The notes under the pieces are model-generated. The model searched no databases. It saw only the letters and a program-made list of their open reading frames with translations, and had not been told where the DNA came from. Source: Craterilacuibacter sinensis (GTDB taxonomy: Bacteria; Pseudomonadota; Gammaproteobacteria; Burkholderiales; Chromobacteriaceae). From it: a DNA stretch of 64,000 nt. The position numbers were made by a program, and so were the translations under genes. The stretch lies in the NCBI RefSeq assembly GCF_009831765.1, contig NZ_WSSB01000001.1:110180-174179 (forward strand), in the 5' to 3' direction. Below, in pieces: positions 8,600-18,190 of the stretch; positions within the stretch are counted from its first letter, which is position 1, and each line of letters begins with the position of its first letter.

Positions 8600-8919
8600 G
8601 ATGGCTTTATATACTCCGGTGACTACCGCACAACACTCGACGCGGGCTTTGTTGCGGTGCAATATCCAAGGTGAAAGTGGAAGAGCGTAACAAGTTTGCG
8701 GGCGCTAGGCTAGCTGTGGCAAGTACCACTTGTTGCTATGAATGTTATCGGTTCATGCTTACCGGTATAGTCAATAATCATAAACCGGTGTCGGCCAAGC
8801 TATGTGATTGCACGAAGGCGGTTTTTGCTATGCCACTTTACGCATGCATTTATATCCCGCGTGTCGCACTTTAGGCGGTACGAGGTCATCATTTTGCTGG
8901 GTTTTTTTAGAAGAGTCCC
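8600..8919. other. 320-nt intergenic region between divergent nadA and patZ-like genes
   Basis: No convincing gene. A 67-codon frame (8671-8874, plus) has no recognisable sequence or Shine-Dalgarno. The region must contain the two divergent promoters, but I found no good -35/-10 pair. The palindromic hexamer ACCGGT occurs twice, at 8761-8766 and 8784-8789, flanking an AT-rich stretch, which could be a regulator site. Confidence 0.4.
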
Positions 8920-11595
8920 ATGAAGCCCCACTATCTTACTTCATTGTTTTCTCCGCGCAGTGTGGCGGTCATCGGTGCCAGCGATACGCCAGGCTCGGTT
9001 GGGCAGGCCGTTTTTGCCAATCTGCTGGCCGGGAATTTTCAGGGGAAACTCTACCCGGTCAATCTGAACCACAAGACCGTAGGTGGCATCGCCGCCGTAG
9101 CGTCTGTACGTCAGATCGAGCCGGATGTGGAGCTGGCGGTGGTAACCACCCCCTTGCGCAGCTTGCCGGCGATTATGAAGGATTGCGGTAAGAAAGGCGT
9201 AAAGGCGATGCTGCTGGCCAAGGAGTTTTCCGACAGCGAGCAGATTGAGCGTGAAATCATGGCCGAGGCCATGTCTATTGCCAGCCATTATGGCATCCGT
9301 GTGCTGGGGCCGAATGTGCTGGGGCTGATGCGCCCTGTAGCTGGGTTTAATGCCACCAATTACACCAGCAAAGTGAAAACGGGCAATCTGGCCTTGGTGT
9401 CACAGTCTTCCGCCCTGTGTACCGCGATGCTGGACTGGGCAGACAGCAAAGGGATAGGTTTTTCCAGTGTGATATCGGTTGGAACGGCACTGGACGTGGA
9501 GTTCGGCGAGATACTGGATTATCTGGTAGCGGACACGTTTACCCAGGGTATCTTGCTGCATGTCCATCACATTCACGATGCCCGGCGCTTTATGAGCGCC
9601 CTGCGTGCCGCAGCGCGCACCAAACCGGTGGTGGTGATCAAGTCCGGACGCTATGAAAGCCAGGAGGCGGGAGTGCTGGCATCCAGCCACCTGATTGATG
9701 GTAATGATGTTTTCGATGTTGCCTTGTCGCGCGCCGGTGTGCTGCAGGTGCAAACCATTGCCCAGCTGTTTACCGCGGCCAAGATGCTGGCGGCCAAGTA
9801 CCGTATTGCCGGCAGGCGTCTGGCTATTGTGACTAATGGTATCGGCCCGGGGATATTGGCGGCCGACAGTGCCTGGACTTATGGGGTCGAGCTGGCCCAG
9901 TTATCGGCGCAAACATTGAGCCAGCTGGATGATGTGCTGCCCCGTAACTGGTCGCGGGCAAATCCGGTCGATATTATTGGTGATGCTTCGCCCATGCGTT
10001 TTCGTAGCGGGGTTAAAGCTTGCCTGGATGATCCGGGTGTGGATGGCGTATTGGTCATTTTTACGCCGCAGGCCGGAACCGATCATTTGACGACGGCGCA
10101 ACTGATGGTCGGCTTGCAGCGTGAGTCTTCCAAGCCGATATTCCTGTCCTGGCTGGGGGATGCCAAAGTCTCCGAGAGCCGGGAGCTGTTTTCCAAGGCC
10201 AAATGCGCACATTTTCGTGCGCCCGAATTTGCCGTAGAGGTATTCCGCAATCTGGCGGCCTATCACGACAACCAGCAATTGCTATTGCAAACGCCAGGGC
10301 CGCTGGAGGGGGCGCTGCATGAGCCGGATGTGGCTGCGGCACGCGCCGTGATTGCCGATGTATTGGCGCAGGGGCGGGCAGTCTTGTCAGAGCGCGAGTC
10401 TAAGGCCGTGCTGGCGAGCTTTGGCATTCCGGTTAACCCGACATTGCTGGCGACGACGGAAGATGAGGCAGTCGCCCTGGCTGCGGCCATTGGCTATCCG
10501 GTCGTGCTCAAGATCGATTCGCCCGACATTATGTATAAATCGGACGTTAGTGGTGTCGAGCTTAATATCAGCAACGAGGCGACGCTGCGTCAGGCCTTTG
10601 CCTCCATCTGGCAGCGGGCACAAGCGGTCAAGCCGGATGCCCGTATTTCCGGGGTGTCGGTGCAGGCCATGAAAAAATACCGTTATGCGCGCGAGGTCAT
10701 GGTCGGTGTTGCGCATGATTCTGTGTTTGGTCCGGTCATCGCCTTTGGTGCAGGCGGTATCGCCGTCGAAGTGTTACAGGACCGAGCCTTGGCTTTGCCG
10801 CCTTTGAATGCGTATCTGGTGCGGCGCATGATTGCCCGAACCCGGATCAGTAAAGTACTCGGCCCCTTCCGTAATCTACCCGAGGTCGATCACGATGCTT
10901 TGCATAATGTCTTGCTGCGGGTATCGGAAATGGTCTGCGAGCTGCCCGAGGTGCGCGAGCTGGAGATCAACCCGCTGTTGGTAGACGAACATGGCGTGAT
11001 GGTGCTGGATGCCAGCATTATCCTGCACGCGGTGCCTGCCGGGCGTAAGCGGTACCAGCATATGGCGATCATGCCTTACCCTGCCCATATGGTGAAGCAG
11101 GTCTGTCTGAAGGATGAAACCGAAGTCCTTATCCGGCCGGTACGCCCGGAAGATGCGGATATGCAGCAGGCCTTTGTGCGCAACCTGTCGGAGGAAAGCC
11201 GCTACAACCGTTACCTGTCCAGTATCAAACAGCTATCACAGCAGGTACTGGTGCGCTTCACCCAGCTTGATTACGACCGCGAAATGGCACTCGCCATGGT
11301 GCGCGAACTGGACGGCACCGAAGAAATGCTGGCGGTGGCCCGTTTTATTACCGATCCGGATATGGAGTCGTGCGAGTTTGCGCTGGAGGTTGGCGACTCG
11401 TGGCAAGGCAGGGGCATAGGCTATGTGCTGATGGACGCGCTATTTGATGCCGCGCGTATGCAGGGCCTGAAAATCATGCATGGCGAGGTGCTGGCGGCAA
11501 ATAAAGGGATGCTGAAACTGATGCAAAAGCTGGGCTTTGAAGTCACGGTGCATCCGGAAGACAGGGCGCTGACGCTGGTCAGCAAGGTGTTGTGA
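8920..11595 (+). CDS. patZ: Pat/PatZ-type protein lysine acetyltransferase (acyl-CoA synthetase-like domain fused to GNAT)
   Basis: An 891-residue fusion of the type that N-epsilon-acetylates metabolic enzymes such as acetyl-CoA synthetase. The CoA-binding Rossmann domain is at about 1-130 (SVAVIGASDTPGSVG). CoA-ligase domains follow to about 455, an ATP-grasp domain spans about 475-700 (YPVVLKIDSPDIMYKSDVSG, ELEINPLLV), and a C-terminal GNAT domain spans about 730-885 (VLIRPVRPEDA, GIGYVLMDALFDAARMQG). The order and length match Salmonella Pat and E. coli PatZ. It is a single gene, with rpsP downstream behind its own promoter. Enzymatic activity of the ligase part is usually absent in this family. 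Confidence 0.88.
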   Translation: MKPHYLTSLFSPRSVAVIGASDTPGSVGQAVFANLLAGNFQGKLYPVNLNHKTVGGIAAVASVRQIEPDVELAVVTTPLRSLPAIMKDCGKKGVKAMLLAKEFSDSEQIEREIMAEAMSIASHYGIRVLGPNVLGLMRPVAGFNATNYTSKVKTGNLALVSQSSALCTAMLDWADSKGIGFSSVISVGTALDVEFGEILDYLVADTFTQGILLHVHHIHDARRFMSALRAAARTKPVVVIKSGRYESQEAGVLASSHLIDGNDVFDVALSRAGVLQVQTIAQLFTAAKMLAAKYRIAGRRLAIVTNGIGPGILAADSAWTYGVELAQLSAQTLSQLDDVLPRNWSRANPVDIIGDASPMRFRSGVKACLDDPGVDGVLVIFTPQAGTDHLTTAQLMVGLQRESSKPIFLSWLGDAKVSESRELFSKAKCAHFRAPEFAVEVFRNLAAYHDNQQLLLQTPGPLEGALHEPDVAAARAVIADVLAQGRAVLSERESKAVLASFGIPVNPTLLATTEDEAVALAAAIGYPVVLKIDSPDIMYKSDVSGVELNISNEATLRQAFASIWQRAQAVKPDARISGVSVQAMKKYRYAREVMVGVAHDSVFGPVIAFGAGGIAVEVLQDRALALPPLNAYLVRRMIARTRISKVLGPFRNLPEVDHDALHNVLLRVSEMVCELPEVRELEINPLLVDEHGVMVLDASIILHAVPAGRKRYQHMAIMPYPAHMVKQVCLKDETEVLIRPVRPEDADMQQAFVRNLSEESRYNRYLSSIKQLSQQVLVRFTQLDYDREMALAMVRELDGTEEMLAVARFITDPDMESCEFALEVGDSWQGRGIGYVLMDALFDAARMQGLKIMHGEVLAANKGMLKLMQKLGFEVTVHPEDRALTLVSKVL

Positions 11596-11628
11596 GGGCC
11601 GGCAAGGGGGTGATGCAGGAATAAACAC

Positions 11629-11658
11629 TTGCCAGATAAAGAAAAATTGCCCTAGAAT
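11629..11658 (+). promoter_or_regulatory. promoter of the rpsP operon
   Basis: TTGCCA (11629-11634) and TAGAAT (11653-11658) with an 18-bp spacer; the start would be near 11665, giving a leader of about 38 nt to rpsP. Position and quality suit a strong housekeeping promoter. Confidence 0.7.
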
Positions 11659-11702
11659 TGCACGCTTTTCTACGTTCCGATTTCATTCAAGGACTATCGA
11701 CA

Positions 11703-11954
11703 ATGGTAGTAATTCGTCTGTCTCGCGGTGGTTCCAAGAACCGTCCGTTCTACAACATCGTTGTTACCGATTCCCGCAGCCGTCGTGATGGCCGCTTTAT
11801 CGAGCGCGTTGGCTTCTACAACCCAGTTGCAAACGAAAAAGAAGAGCGTGTGCGCTTCACCATGGATCGTCTGAACCATTGGGTTGGCGTAGGTGCTCAG
11901 GTGTCCGACACCGTAGCCAAGCTGCTCAAGGAGCAGGCTAAGGCTGCTGCTTAA
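11703..11954 (+). CDS. rpsP: 30S ribosomal protein S16
   Basis: 83 residues, normal S16 length. The N-terminus [20 protein letters not shown] and the segment [12 protein letters not shown] are diagnostic. The ATG at 11703 follows AAGGA. S16 is an early-binding 30S assembly protein. It is first in rpsP-rimM-trmD-rplS, the universal order, 33 nt before rimM. Confidence 0.98.
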   Translation: MVVIRLSRGGSKNRPFYNIVVTDSRSRRDGRFIERVGFYNPVANEKEERVRFTMDRLNHWVGVGAQVSDTVAKLLKEQAKAAA

Positions 11955-11987
11955 CCGTTGGTGATTCAACTGGCGGGTAAGGACATT

Positions 11988-12494
11988 ATGCGCAGCGAAG
12001 ATCTGGTCATCATGGGTTATGTCAGTGGTGCGTTTGGTGTACGCGGCTGGGTGAAAGTCCATGCCGATACCGAATACGCCGATAGCCTGTTTGACTACCC
12101 GGTCTGGTGGCTGGGCAAAGATGGTAGCTTTAAAGCGTATACCTTCGAAGAAGGTGCAGTTCATCCCAAGGCACTGGCAGCCAAACTGGCCGGTGTTGAC
12201 GGGCGTGATGCTGCCCACGCTCTGCGTGGATGCGAAATTGCCGTGCCACGTGCAGAATTGCCTGAAACTGAAGAGGGCGAATACTACTGGTCCGATCTGA
12301 TCGGTCTGGAGGTCGTCAATCAGGAAGGCGTGCTGCTGGGCAAGGTGAAAAACCTGCTGGAAACCGGTGCCAATGATGTGCTGGTGCTGGCTGATGACGG
12401 GAAAGAGCGTTTGCTTCCCTTCGTCGACCAGGTTGTGTTGAATGTTGACCTTGCAGCCGGCCGTATTTCGGTCGACTGGGGCGTCGATTTCTGA
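11988..12494 (+). CDS. rimM: 16S rRNA processing/maturation factor RimM
   Basis: 168-residue assembly factor that binds S19 and helps mature the 30S head. The N-terminal RimM barrel has [18 protein letters not shown], and the C-terminal PRC barrel contains [11 protein letters not shown] and ANDVLVL. I chose ATG 11988, which follows AAGGA; the frame is open further upstream without support. Its stop codon overlaps the trmD start (TGATG). Confidence 0.95.
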   Translation: MRSEDLVIMGYVSGAFGVRGWVKVHADTEYADSLFDYPVWWLGKDGSFKAYTFEEGAVHPKALAAKLAGVDGRDAAHALRGCEIAVPRAELPETEEGEYYWSDLIGLEVVNQEGVLLGKVKNLLETGANDVLVLADDGKERLLPFVDQVVLNVDLAAGRISVDWGVDF

Positions 12495-13261
12495 TGCAGA
12501 TAGACGCAATCTCGCTGTTTCCCGAGATGTTCGATGCAGTCACCCGTTTTGGCGTCAGCCGGCGCGCGGTGGAGCTGGGCATCTGTGATTTTTCCGCGTG
12601 GAATCCGCGGGACTTCACTAGCAATAACTATCGTACGATAGACGACCGGCCTTATGGCGGTGGTCCCGGCATGCTGATGCTGATCGAGCCTTTAGTCGCT
12701 GCGCTTGACGCGGCACGGGCAAGGCAGCAGGCACAGGGCGCCGAAACGAGTCATGTTGTTTATTTGTCGCCACAAGGACGGGCACTGGATCACCGCAAGG
12801 CGGTCGAGTTGTCGCAACGTCCGGGTCTCATCCTCTTGTGCGGGCGCTATGAAGGCGTCGACGAGCGTTTGATCGAGAGCGAAGTCGACGAGGAAATTTC
12901 CATCGGCGACTATGTGCTGTCGGGTGGCGAGTTACCGGCGATGGTGTTGATGGATACGGTGTTGCGGTTGTTGCCTGGCGTGCTGGGTGACGCGCAGTCG
13001 GCGAGTGAAGACTCGTTTGCCGACGGACTACTGGACTGTCCGCATTACACACGACCGGAAGAGTACCGGGGGATGAGGGTACCGGAAGTATTGATGTCCG
13101 GTAATCATGCCCTGATTGCAAAATGGCGACTTAAACAGTCGTTGGGCCGTACCTGGTTACGCCGCCCCGACTTGTTGCAGGGCCGTACATTATCAAAACA
13201 GGAATCTCGGCTGCTGGCAGAGTATCAGCAGGAACAAGATTCCCAGAAAGCGGAGCATTAA
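12494..13261 (+). CDS. trmD: tRNA (guanine-N1)-methyltransferase TrmD
   Basis: SPOUT-knot enzyme making m1G37 in tRNAs. It has 255 residues. Diagnostic blocks are [42 protein letters not shown] and the trefoil-knot segment [19 protein letters not shown]. Translationally coupled to rimM by a one-base stop/start overlap and followed at once by rplS. Confidence 0.97.
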   Translation: MQIDAISLFPEMFDAVTRFGVSRRAVELGICDFSAWNPRDFTSNNYRTIDDRPYGGGPGMLMLIEPLVAALDAARARQQAQGAETSHVVYLSPQGRALDHRKAVELSQRPGLILLCGRYEGVDERLIESEVDEEISIGDYVLSGGELPAMVLMDTVLRLLPGVLGDAQSASEDSFADGLLDCPHYTRPEEYRGMRVPEVLMSGNHALIAKWRLKQSLGRTWLRRPDLLQGRTLSKQESRLLAEYQQEQDSQKAEH

Positions 13262-13262
13262 C

Positions 13263-13631
13263 ATGGATCTGATTCAACAACTCGAGCAAGAAGAAATTGC
13301 CCGTCTGGGCAAGACCATTCCTGAATTCGCACCAGGTGACACCGTTGTCATCCAGGTTAAAGTTAAGGAAGGTAACCGCGAGCGTCTGCAGGCTTACGAA
13401 GGTGTCGTAATCTCCAAGCGTAACCGTGGCCTGAACAGCTCTTTCATCGTGCGCAAAATGTCCGCCGGTGAAGGTGTTGAGCGTACTTTCCAGACTTACT
13501 CCCCGCTGCTGGCTACCATCGAAGTCAAGCGTCGTGGTGACGTTCGTCGCGCCAAGCTGTACTACCTGCGTGGTCTGACCGGCAAGTCCGCACGTATCAA
13601 GGAAAAGCTGCCAGCACGCAAGGCACGCTAA
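13263..13631 (+). CDS. rplS: 50S ribosomal protein L19
   Basis: 122 residues. The sequences [32 protein letters not shown] and [20 protein letters not shown] are typical L19, a protein at the 30S-50S interface. The start is one base after the trmD stop codon. Codon use is strongly biased, as in highly expressed genes. It is last in the operon, ahead of the 13685 terminator. Confidence 0.98.
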   Translation: MDLIQQLEQEEIARLGKTIPEFAPGDTVVIQVKVKEGNRERLQAYEGVVISKRNRGLNSSFIVRKMSAGEGVERTFQTYSPLLATIEVKRRGDVRRAKLYYLRGLTGKSARIKEKLPARKAR

Positions 13632-13684
13632 TTGACCGCGGACATGATGTCCGCTGGCCAAACGACGGCTTTGCCGTCATGATG

Positions 13685-13713
13685 AAGCGCAAGGCATTCC
13701 TTGCGCTTTTTTT
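13685..13713 (+). terminator. Rho-independent terminator of the rpsP operon
   Basis: A perfect 10-bp stem AAGCGCAAGG/CCTTGCGCTT with loop CATT, followed by a T run to 13713. Two smaller hairpins (GCGGAC/GTCCGC and GACGGC/GCCGTC) lie between it and the rplS stop. Confidence 0.92.
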
Positions 13714-13723
13714 CGTTCCGAAG

Positions 13724-14188
13724 ATGACCTCCTATTCCGCTATTATTCCCGCGCCCTTTGCCATGCTGGGCATCCGTTGTTCTGCACAGTACTTGCAGAG
13801 GGTTGATTTTTTGCCCGCTAGCACTGCTATGCAGGCTGCTGGCTCTGGCACGCTGGCCGCCGAAGTTTCCCGGCAGTTGCAGGCCTGGCTGCTTGATGCC
13901 TCCTTTTGCTTTGATTTGCCCTACCAACTGGAGGGAACCCCATTCCAGAGGCGGGTATGGCAGGCCATTGCCGCCATTGCGCCGGGACAGACGCTTAGTT
14001 ACCAGCAGCTTGCCGCCAATATAGGGTCTGTTGCGCGCGCAGTTGGCGGGGCATGTGGGCGCAATCCTTTACCCATCATTATTCCTTGCCACCGGGTGCT
14101 GGCAAAAAACGGTCTGGGCGGTTTCAATTTGTCGACCGGTAACGAGATGCTGGCGATCAAGCGCTGGCTGCTTGCCCATGAACGCTAG
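13724..14188 (+). CDS. ogt: methylated-DNA--protein-cysteine methyltransferase
   Basis: Suicide DNA-repair protein that removes the methyl group from O6-methylguanine. It has about 154 residues. The C-terminal ATase domain has the helix-turn-helix [21 protein letters not shown], the arginine finger in [17 protein letters not shown], and the acceptor [15 protein letters not shown]. The start is uncertain: ATG 13724 lies just after the rplS terminator and has a poor Shine-Dalgarno; ATG 13763 is an alternative. It overlaps xerD by 11 nt. Confidence 0.9.
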   Translation: MTSYSAIIPAPFAMLGIRCSAQYLQRVDFLPASTAMQAAGSGTLAAEVSRQLQAWLLDASFCFDLPYQLEGTPFQRRVWQAIAAIAPGQTLSYQQLAANIGSVARAVGGACGRNPLPIIIPCHRVLAKNGLGGFNLSTGNEMLAIKRWLLAHER

Positions 14189-15062
14189 TCTTGAGCTGAT
14201 CGATGCCTTTCTGGATCTGTGCTTGCTGACCGATGGCCTGTCGCGTAATACGCTGGATGCTTACCGGCGCGATCTGTGCAAGCTGGCGCAGCGTCTTGAG
14301 GCCCTGGATACGGATCTGGTCAGTGTCGATGAGGCCATACTGGCGCAGGCTCTGCTGCCACAAGCGCAAGAGAGTACCGCTACCCGTGCGCGGCTTATTT
14401 CGGCTGCACGGCGTTTTTTTTGCCATTTGCTGGAAACCGGTGTGCGTAGCAATGACCCGCTCAAGCGCCTGAAAGGGCCACAGCCGGTACGTGCCTTGCC
14501 GCGTCCTTTATCTGAAGCCGATGTGGAGGCGCTGCTTGAGGCGCCCGATGCCGCCAGTTTGCTGGGTTTGCGGGACAGATCCATGTTCGAGTTGATGTAT
14601 GCGACCGGGCTGCGCGTGTCCGAGCTGGTTTCCCTGCAGCTGGGCGAGCTGGATCTGGCATCCGGCGTGGTGTCCACCATAGGCAAGGGCGACAAGCAAA
14701 GGCTGGTGCCCATGGGTGAGGTGGCGCAGGAGTGGTTATTGCGTTATCTCACCGAAGCGCGGCCGGTTTTGCTGGCGGGGACGGCTTGCGATGATGTGTT
14801 CGTGACGGTCAGGCGTAGCCGTATGACGCGGCAGATGGCCTGGTTGCTGATTAAACGCTACGCGACGCAGCTGGGTTTGAGCCATGTCAGCCCGCATACC
14901 CTGCGCCATGCTTTTGCCACGCACTTGGTCAACCATGGTGCAGACCTGCGTGTAGTGCAGTTATTGCTTGGCCACGCCGATATTTCGACGACCCAGATCT
15001 ATACCTATGTCGCCCGCGAGCGTTTGCGCCAGCTGCACCGGGAACATCATCCGCGCGGCTGA
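14178..15062 (+). CDS. xerD: tyrosine recombinase XerD
   Basis: Site-specific recombinase acting with XerC at dif to resolve chromosome dimers. It has 294 residues. The N-terminal SAM-like core-binding domain (about 1-85) is followed by the catalytic domain with R (ATGLRVSEL), K (GKGDKQRLV), HxxR ([11 protein letters not shown]), H (LGHADISTT) and the nucleophile Tyr in TQIYTYV. XerD rather than XerC is favoured by length and sequence flavour but is not proven. It overlaps ogt; this is a housekeeping Xer gene, not a mobile element. Confidence 0.9.
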   Translation: MNASLELIDAFLDLCLLTDGLSRNTLDAYRRDLCKLAQRLEALDTDLVSVDEAILAQALLPQAQESTATRARLISAARRFFCHLLETGVRSNDPLKRLKGPQPVRALPRPLSEADVEALLEAPDAASLLGLRDRSMFELMYATGLRVSELVSLQLGELDLASGVVSTIGKGDKQRLVPMGEVAQEWLLRYLTEARPVLLAGTACDDVFVTVRRSRMTRQMAWLLIKRYATQLGLSHVSPHTLRHAFATHLVNHGADLRVVQLLLGHADISTTQIYTYVARERLRQLHREHHPRG

Positions 15063-15125
15063 TTTTTGCATCCGTTGATGCTGGACGGATTGGCTATTGC
15101 GGCATCGATCAACTAGGCTGATGGC

Positions 15126-16691
15126 ATGCCGGATGCTGCCGATATTTTCTCCTCTGCCGCGGATGAGGCTGCTTGCCATCTGCCCGCTTCTTCCTTGCTT
15201 GATGCACAGACGGAAGTGGACTCTGGCGCGCGCATGCTGCGTTTTCGCCTGCTGCGACCTGTTGCGCAGCGGGGGATAGTCCGGCGTCTGGCGCTGGCCT
15301 GGTTTTTGTCGCTGAGCCTGTGCTTGCTGTCAGTGGGGTGGCCAGCCGCAGAGTCCTGGCTGAGCCTGTCTTTGCCTTGGCAGGCAGAAGTGTTGCCGCT
15401 GGTGCTGGCTCCTGGCATGTTGCTGGCTATCTTGTGGACGCTCTGGTTCGGTATCGCGCTGGGCGGTGCGCTGGCCTTGCTCAGTGCGCTGTTTGCCGCA
15501 TGGGTCATGCATTTTTCGCTGCCGTTCATCTTGCTGTCCGGAGCCACACATTTGCTGGCTTTGCTTATCTTGTATCTGGGTTACCGTGCCGTGCCCATGC
15601 GTCCCGACCTTTCCTCTGGCGATAATCTGCTGTTTTTTTTGATGATGGTGACGGTGAGTGCAACGTTTGCTTCGCTGGATGTGCTGGTCGGTGTCTATGC
15701 CAGCCAGTCCGGCTATGCCCAGTTGCTGAGTCTGTGGCTTGGCCGCTGGCTGGGCATGCTGGCTAATTTTGCGTTGCTGCTGCCATTGCTCTGGCTGTAC
15801 GGGCGGCGTATCGAGCGTGCGCTTGACAGACTGCCATGGCTGACTCGGCGCAGGGTGCGCCTGACGTATTCCCTATGGACGACGGCTTTGCTGCTGCTCG
15901 CCTTATTGCTTTATGTTTTTCTGGCGGTCAGATTGCATGGCGCTTATGTCGCGCAGGCATTTGTCCACTATGACCGTATCGGCTGGCCTACGGTGGCCCT
16001 GTCAGCTTTGCAGGTGCTGCAGATCATTCACATCGTGCTGTCGGTGCTGGTGGTTTTCATCGCCTATTTCTTTTACCAGATATTGCAGCATTGGACGGGC
16101 ACGCTTAAACGTACGGCCAGCCAGTTGAGCCTGCTGAATCGGAAATTGGCCGAACTGGCGCTGACCGATGAGCTGACCGGTTTGTATAACCGCCGCCATT
16201 TTATGGAGATGGCCAGACGCGAGTTGGCCAATGCCGAGCGGCATGGCATGCCTTGTTCTTTGCTGCTGATCGATATCGACCACTTCAAGCAGGTCAATGA
16301 TCACTATGGCCATTTGGCTGGCGATCAAGTCCTGCGCATATTGGGACGGCTGCTGCCGGTGCTGCTGCGTCCCAGTGATCTGGCGGCCCGTTATGGCGGG
16401 GAGGAGTTGGTGGTCTTGCTCAGGCATACGCCGCTGGACGAAGCGCTGGAAGTCGCCGAGCGCATACGTCAGGCGATTGCGGCACAGGCCTATCCCGATT
16501 TGTCCGCCAGTTTGCGGGTGACGGTCAGTCTGGGAGTAGCTGAATCCCGTGTGGCCGAGCCGGATCTGGACTGGCTGATCGAGCGTGCTGACCGCGCATT
16601 GTACCGGGCGAAAGATGGCGGGCGTAACCGCATAGAATGCGACCCGGGCGCATGGGCGGCCGGGTCGGTCTGCTCCGGGTCTTCCGGCTGA
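15126..16691 (+). CDS. membrane-bound diguanylate cyclase (GGDEF)
   Basis: A 521-residue protein with about eight hydrophobic segments between residues 55 and 325 forming an N-terminal membrane sensor that I cannot assign to a named MASE family. A short linker (QLSLLNRKLAELALTDELTG) leads into a complete GGDEF domain at about 345-505. It contains DIDHFKQVNDHYGH and the active-site motif GGEEL, so synthesis of c-di-GMP from two GTP is expected. No RxxD inhibitory site is obvious. The start is uncertain: the ATG has no good Shine-Dalgarno, and ATG at residue 37 (MLRFRLLRP) is possible. Confidence 0.88.
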   Translation: MPDAADIFSSAADEAACHLPASSLLDAQTEVDSGARMLRFRLLRPVAQRGIVRRLALAWFLSLSLCLLSVGWPAAESWLSLSLPWQAEVLPLVLAPGMLLAILWTLWFGIALGGALALLSALFAAWVMHFSLPFILLSGATHLLALLILYLGYRAVPMRPDLSSGDNLLFFLMMVTVSATFASLDVLVGVYASQSGYAQLLSLWLGRWLGMLANFALLLPLLWLYGRRIERALDRLPWLTRRRVRLTYSLWTTALLLLALLLYVFLAVRLHGAYVAQAFVHYDRIGWPTVALSALQVLQIIHIVLSVLVVFIAYFFYQILQHWTGTLKRTASQLSLLNRKLAELALTDELTGLYNRRHFMEMARRELANAERHGMPCSLLLIDIDHFKQVNDHYGHLAGDQVLRILGRLLPVLLRPSDLAARYGGEELVVLLRHTPLDEALEVAERIRQAIAAQAYPDLSASLRVTVSLGVAESRVAEPDLDWLIERADRALYRAKDGGRNRIECDPGAWAAGSVCSGSSG

Positions 16692-16708
16692 TAGCCGGCG
16701 GACAAGGG

Positions 16709-17320
16709 TTATGCGCAGGCGGGGCGGGTATCGATAAATGATGGTCGCAGGGACAGTTTGTCCTGCAGCGCGGCCAGATTGGCGTAATCGGCCTGCCAGT
16801 CAAGCTCGGGAAAACGCAGCGCCAGATAGCCCAGGCTGCAGCCCACGGCAATGTCGGCAATGCTGTAAGCCTCGCCGTTGCACCACAAGCGCTCGCCCAG
16901 GTCCCGGCTCATGGTCGCCAGTGCACGGGTGATTTTTGCATGCTGGTGCTGGACCCATTCTTCCATTTGCTTGTCGGCAGGGCGGCGGCGCTCGATCACG
17001 ATGGAAACGGCCGCATCACAAAGGCCGTCAGCCAGCGCTTCCCAGCGGCGGGTATCGATCAGCACCCGTCTTTCCTGCGGGTAAAGGCGGGAAACGGGCG
17101 AGATGCTATCCAGATATTCGACAATGACACGCGAGTCGAACAGCACACTGCCATCATCCAGCTCAAGGGCCGGTACCTTGCCCAGCGGGTTGTAGTCGCT
17201 AATGTGGCTGTCGGCCTGCCAGGGTTGCTCGATCTGGATCGGACATTCTATTTTTTTTTCGGCCAGTACGATGCGCACTTTTCGTGCAAAGGGACTGGTG
17301 GGTGAAGCAAGCAGTTTCAT
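16709..17320 (-). CDS. glutathione S-transferase family protein
   Basis: 203 residues in two GST domains. The thioredoxin-like N-terminal domain has MKLLASPTSPFARKVRIVL, the cis-proline segment NPLGKVPALELDDG, and DSRVIVEYLD. The C-terminal helical domain has ADIAVGCSLGYLALRFPELDW. It resembles the small YibF/YliJ-type bacterial GSTs; the substrate is unknown. A Ser (S7 or S9) probably activates glutathione. Convergent with the diguanylate cyclase upstream, 17 nt apart. Confidence 0.9.
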   Translation of the reverse strand: MKLLASPTSPFARKVRIVLAEKKIECPIQIEQPWQADSHISDYNPLGKVPALELDDGSVLFDSRVIVEYLDSISPVSRLYPQERRVLIDTRRWEALADGLCDAAVSIVIERRRPADKQMEEWVQHQHAKITRALATMSRDLGERLWCNGEAYSIADIAVGCSLGYLALRFPELDWQADYANLAALQDKLSLRPSFIDTRPACA

Positions 17321-17407
17321 AGTCTGTCGGTGTTAGGTTGGCAGCAAAGCCAATGATTCAATGTCGAACTGTAACCCAATGAACAGCAAGACGAAAGTGT
17401 TGTGTAT

Positions 17408-18085
17408 CTAAAGTAGCTCTACCTTGCCGGATACTTCCAGTCGTAGCAGGCTAACACCGGCTTGCCAGTCGGGACTGGCGGGCGCGGCGGCTTCCATGGC
17501 GGCGGACTTGAGCATGACAGGACGGAACGAGGGAGGCGGTGTATTTTGCCCCAGCGTCAGTTCGCGTACCGCGATATGCGCTTTGTCCAAAGCGCGGGCG
17601 GCGATCTGCGCCTGTGCGCGCAAGCTATGAATGGCTTGAGGAATCAGCTGTTGTTCTGTTTCGCGTCTGAGCTGCTCGGAGACCCGGAAATCGACACTGG
17701 AGAGCAGCATAAAGCGCTGCAATTGCACGGTCAGTTCACCGGCTTGTTGCATATTGCGGCTTTGGATGCTGAGCGATGCGCGCGCGCTCCATGCCTGAAG
17801 CTTGCCGTTCTTATCGTATAAGGGCCAGCTATTGTAGCCGCTGTTGCGGCTGGTGATGGAGGGAAAGCCTTTAGCGACAGCGACGGCACGGGCAAGCTGG
17901 CGATTCAGGCGTTCGGCCAGAATGGTGGGGTCGCTGGCCTTGTCCTCGACATAGAGCGTGGCCTGAAACTCGTCATTGGCAAGTTCGCGCTCGGCGCTGG
18001 CATTCAGGTTAAGCATCACCCCCTCTGCCTGTACCGCAGGTGCAAGCAGGCAGAGCAGGGCAAACAGGCAGGGCAACATCTTCAT
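17408..18085 (-). CDS. periplasmic SIMPL (DUF541) domain protein
   Basis: 225 residues. A Sec signal peptide (MKMLPCLFALLCLLAPAVQA) precedes a SIMPL domain (LNLNASAERELANDEFQATL, YNSWPLYDKNGKLQAWSAR, RRETEQQLIPQAIHSLRAQA). Family members are periplasmic proteins linked loosely to oxidative stress and outer-membrane signalling, without a known activity. The ATG at 18085 follows GAAGG; a start 24 nt upstream would put charged residues ahead of the signal peptide. Confidence 0.85.
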   Translation of the reverse strand: MKMLPCLFALLCLLAPAVQAEGVMLNLNASAERELANDEFQATLYVEDKASDPTILAERLNRQLARAVAVAKGFPSITSRNSGYNSWPLYDKNGKLQAWSARASLSIQSRNMQQAGELTVQLQRFMLLSSVDFRVSEQLRRETEQQLIPQAIHSLRAQAQIAARALDKAHIAVRELTLGQNTPPPSFRPVMLKSAAMEAAAPASPDWQAGVSLLRLEVSGKVELL

Positions 18086-18190
18086 CGGGCAACCTTCAGG
18101 GCGAGGCAATCATTCATACATATTGTGAATCATAGCCTAGATATGCAAGAAAGGTTGCTGTGGCAGATGTATGCCCTAGCGGGTATCGCG

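Noticed and set aside
8671-8874. 67-codon frame in the nadA-patZ gap
   Set aside because: No Shine-Dalgarno, no family similarity and unusual composition; treated as non-coding.
14178-15062. tyrosine recombinase as sign of an integrative element
   Set aside because: It is a housekeeping XerD-type gene overlapping ogt, with no att repeats or cargo.
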